From the NCBI GenBank assembly GCA_039024315.1, contig JBCCQN010000193.1:1-15513 (forward strand): a DNA stretch of 15,513 nt, given 5' to 3'. The stretch comes from JBCAWW01 sp039024315 (GTDB lineage Bacteria > Bacteroidota > Bacteroidia > J057). A program made the translations under genes and the position numbers. Below the pieces are notes generated by a model. That model did no database searches. It was not told the DNA's origin and saw nothing but the letters and a program-made list of their open reading frames with translations. Positions 13,516-15,513 of this stretch are shown here, piece after piece (positions within the stretch are counted from its first letter, which is position 1; each line of letters opens with the position of its first letter).

Positions 13516-14388
13516 ATGGCAAAAAGAAAAGTAGAAATCGTCGTTCTCTCAGATTTACATCTCGGTACCTACGGTTGCCGCGCATTTGAGATTGTACGTT
13601 ATCTTAAAAGCATCAAACCTGAAATGCTCATCCTAAACGGAGATATCATTGATATCTGGCAGTTTAGCAAGCGCTTCTGGCCTCGCGCCCATATGCAGGT
13701 GATCAAGGAATTAGTAAAGTTTTCTGCCAAAGGAGTTCCCGTCTATTATTTGACTGGTAATCATGATGAATTACTCCGTAAGTTTTCGGATGCTTCTCTT
13801 GGGAATTTCCACCTTTTAGATCAATTAGAACTAGAGATTGACGGCAAAAAAGCCTGGATCTTCCACGGAGACGTATTTGATGCCTCTATCCAACATGCCA
13901 AATGGCTAGCCAAACTAGGCGGATTGAGCTACGATTTCTTAATCATGATCAATAACCTAGTGAATGGACTGCTCGTTCGGCTAGGCCGGCAAAAAATGTC
14001 CTTCTCCAAATCAATCAAAAACGGTGTCAAACAAGCCGTAAAATATATCGGCGACTTTGAAAATACCGCTGCAGAAAGAGCCGCCAAAAGAGGTTTTGAC
14101 TATGTCATCTGCGGCCATATCCACCAACCCCAAATCAGGTCTTGGGTAGGTGAACAAGGCTCATTGCTTTACCTCAACGGTGGCGATTGGATTGAAAATC
14201 TCACCGCTCTAGAATACCGCAAAGGGGAATGGTCGCTCTTTTCTTATGAGGAAGCCTTTGGCAAGGAAAGCAAAAAGGAACGCAAAGCCGCTGAGGTAGA
14301 ACTCATGGAAGCGGAGCAACCTAAAAGAGGAACCGAAATAATCGAGAAAGAATCCCTACAAGTAAGCCTGCTCACCTTTACTTCATGA
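13516..14388 (+). CDS. metallophosphoesterase, LpxH-like UDP-2,3-diacylglucosamine diphosphatase family
   Basis: The 290-residue calcineurin-type phosphoesterase has all metal-binding motifs in order: SDLHLG (D13, H15), NGDIIDIW (D43), GNHDE (N82, H83), FHGD (H117) and GHIHQP (H201, H203). The insert around IWQFSKRFWPRAHMQVIKE (47-65) and the overall pattern place it with COG2908/LpxH-like enzymes, which cleave the pyrophosphate of UDP-diacylglucosamine in lipid A synthesis at the inner face of the membrane. It is longer than typical LpxH (about 240 residues) because of a charged C-terminal tail (about 245-290). Bacteroidota often carry several relatives, so the true substrate may be another lipid or nucleotide-sugar. 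Its stop overlaps the ATG of the glycosyltransferase gene by four bases. Confidence 0.85.
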   Translation: MAKRKVEIVVLSDLHLGTYGCRAFEIVRYLKSIKPEMLILNGDIIDIWQFSKRFWPRAHMQVIKELVKFSAKGVPVYYLTGNHDELLRKFSDASLGNFHLLDQLELEIDGKKAWIFHGDVFDASIQHAKWLAKLGGLSYDFLIMINNLVNGLLVRLGRQKMSFSKSIKNGVKQAVKYIGDFENTAAERAAKRGFDYVICGHIHQPQIRSWVGEQGSLLYLNGGDWIENLTALEYRKGEWSLFSYEEAFGKESKKERKAAEVELMEAEQPKRGTEIIEKESLQVSLLTFTS

Positions 14389-15404
14389 AAGTACTATACG
14401 CCATACAGGGTACCGGCAATGGGCACCTGAGTAGAGCCAGAGATATCGTCCCGATCCTCAAGGAATTAGTCGATCTAGACCTACTCATCAGCGGCACTCA
14501 GTCTCAGGTCAACTTCCCTTGGAAGTTTGACTATCAATACCGGGGCTTCTCCTTTCATTACAATCATAAAGGAGGAATTAGTTATCGTCGCTCCGCGAGA
14601 ACGACTTTCACGAATCGTTTGATTCGGGAGATGAGGAATTTGTCGATTGAAAAGTACGACCTGCTTATCAATGACTTTGAGCCAGTTTCGGCCTGGGCAT
14701 CTCGCTTCAAAAAAATCCCTTCTATTGCACTAGGACACCAAGCTGCTTTTACTTCTGCAAGCGTTCCCCGACCAGGGAAAAAAGAACGCTTTGGAGAATG
14801 GGTACTACGGCATTACGCACCCACAGATCAAGCCATTGGTTTCCACTTCAAACGCTACGACACCAATATCCATACCCCTGTGATTCGTCAAGAAATCCGC
14901 GAACTACAGACCTCTGATCAAGGCTATTATACCGTCTATTTACCTGCTATCAGCGATAAAAGATTGCTCAAAACTTTACATCAGATACCGCAGGCAGACT
15001 GGCAAGTATTTTCTAAGCATACCCAGTACTCTTTCAGAGAACGCAATGTTTGGATACATCCTGTCGACAATAAGCACTTTATCCATAGTCTAGCCCACGC
15101 GAGTGGTATTCTGACCGGCGGCGGCTTTGAGTCGCCGGCAGAAGCCTTGTTTTTGGGCAAAAAGCTATTTGCTATACCGATCAAGGGCCAATACGAGCAA
15201 CAATGCAATGCCGCTGCCTTAGCCCGCCTTGGTGTGCCTATTGCGCCAGACCTATCGGCCTTGAGCATCGATCGCATCAAATTTTGGGTAGAGGAAGATG
15301 AAGCTATCCAAGTTGATTATCCCGATGAAACCCGCAGTATCCTAGAATACCTTTTTTCTCTTCATAACACCCGGAGGAATGTGCTAAGTCCCCTCACTGC
15401 CTGA
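14385..15404 (+). CDS. GT-B fold glycosyltransferase (COG1819/MurG-like superfamily)
   Basis: The 339-residue protein starts with the glycine-rich acceptor-side loop YAIQGTGNGHLSRARDIVP (5-23), typical of MurG-like and UGT-like enzymes that glycosylate lipids or lipid-linked acceptors. A donor-binding segment, LTGGGFESPAEALFLGKKLF (243-262), precedes IPIKGQYEQQCNAAALARLG (264-283), the usual GGxxS/TxxEAL and Q/N-rich nucleotide-sugar pocket. There is no signal peptide or clear membrane span, so it is probably cytoplasmic and membrane-associated. The ATG lies within the TGA of the phosphoesterase gene (ATGA), so the two are likely co-translated and act in one pathway, presumably making an envelope glycolipid. 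Donor and acceptor are unknown. No terminator is seen before the window ends. Confidence 0.87.
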   Translation: MKVLYAIQGTGNGHLSRARDIVPILKELVDLDLLISGTQSQVNFPWKFDYQYRGFSFHYNHKGGISYRRSARTTFTNRLIREMRNLSIEKYDLLINDFEPVSAWASRFKKIPSIALGHQAAFTSASVPRPGKKERFGEWVLRHYAPTDQAIGFHFKRYDTNIHTPVIRQEIRELQTSDQGYYTVYLPAISDKRLLKTLHQIPQADWQVFSKHTQYSFRERNVWIHPVDNKHFIHSLAHASGILTGGGFESPAEALFLGKKLFAIPIKGQYEQQCNAAALARLGVPIAPDLSALSIDRIKFWVEEDEAIQVDYPDETRSILEYLFSLHNTRRNVLSPLTA

Positions 15405-15513
15405 AAGTCATGACTCTCAACCCATGACTCTTGAGATCGTCCACTCTCCTTATGCCTGTCCGTTCGCAGTGATACTTGGCACCCTCCGGCATTTTTGTCC
15501 TTATTCAGTTAAG

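Noticed and set aside
15409..15431. Direct repeat of CATGACTCT with a 14-bp period after the glycosyltransferase gene
   Set aside because: Only two nine-base copies, with no further unit and no associated element.
15401..15493. Minus-strand small open frame (starts MPEGAKYHCE) with an AAGGA upstream
   Set aside because: It is about 30 codons with unremarkable composition, overlaps the glycosyltransferase end, and Bacteroidota do not rely on Shine-Dalgarno sequences, so the AAGGA carries little weight.
15424..15513. Open frame from an ATG to the right edge (starts MTLEIVHSPY)
   Set aside because: Only 30 codons are visible, a length expected by chance, with no recognisable motif. It may be the start of a gene but cannot be supported from this window.

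Overview
The window looks like a piece of a Bacteroidota chromosome, probably of the Saprospiria/Lewinella kind. The evidence is a TonB-dependent receptor with an N-terminal carboxypeptidase-regulatory-like domain, a secreted protein ending in a type IX secretion (T9SS) type A sorting domain, two lipoproteins, a Bacteroidota-type carotenoid desaturase, weak or absent Shine-Dalgarno sequences, and one clear TAnnTTTG -7 element. The order-level guess is inference. No rRNA, tRNA, CRISPR array, insertion sequence or phage gene was found.

Layout. (1) 68-1877, plus strand: an M20 amidohydrolase and a small SnoaL/DUF4440-like lipoprotein, closed by a strong terminator. (2) 2035-4804, minus strand: a CrtI-type desaturase with its own terminator, followed by an arsR-arsM unit (As(III)-responsive repressor and arsenite methyltransferase). 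Each ars gene has a related inverted repeat at its 5' end. (3) 4916-5996, plus strand: a ParE-type toxin-antitoxin pair whose toxin gene overlaps a zinc-ribbon Nudix hydrolase by ATGA, so three genes are linked by overlapping stops and starts. (4) 6082-7245: a PQQ-type sugar dehydrogenase lipoprotein. (5) 7443-13078: an orphan PhoB/OmpR-type response regulator, a 993-residue TonB-dependent receptor and a beta-helix-like T9SS cargo protein. Tandem 11-bp-period repeats lie upstream of both the regulator and the receptor. (6) 13079-13515: a gene-free stretch holding a terminator, a perfect 15-bp inverted repeat and, just before the next gene, a terminator-like hairpin. (7) 13516-15404: an LpxH-like metallophosphoesterase overlapping a GT-B glycosyltransferase by ATGA.

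How the genes work together. The ars pair is a minimal self-regulated arsenic methylation unit with no pump or reductase in view. The regulator, receptor and T9SS protein plausibly form an outer-membrane uptake or binding module under a PhoB-like regulator. Phosphate limitation is my favoured but unproven signal, because the promoter repeats have the 11-bp spacing and TTAACA-like half-sites of Pho boxes. The phosphoesterase/glycosyltransferase pair probably acts on a lipid or lipid-linked sugar of the envelope. The most unusual items are the putative response-regulator sites, the toxin-antitoxin-Nudix coupling, the paired but differently spaced ArsR operators, and the structured leader before the phosphoesterase.
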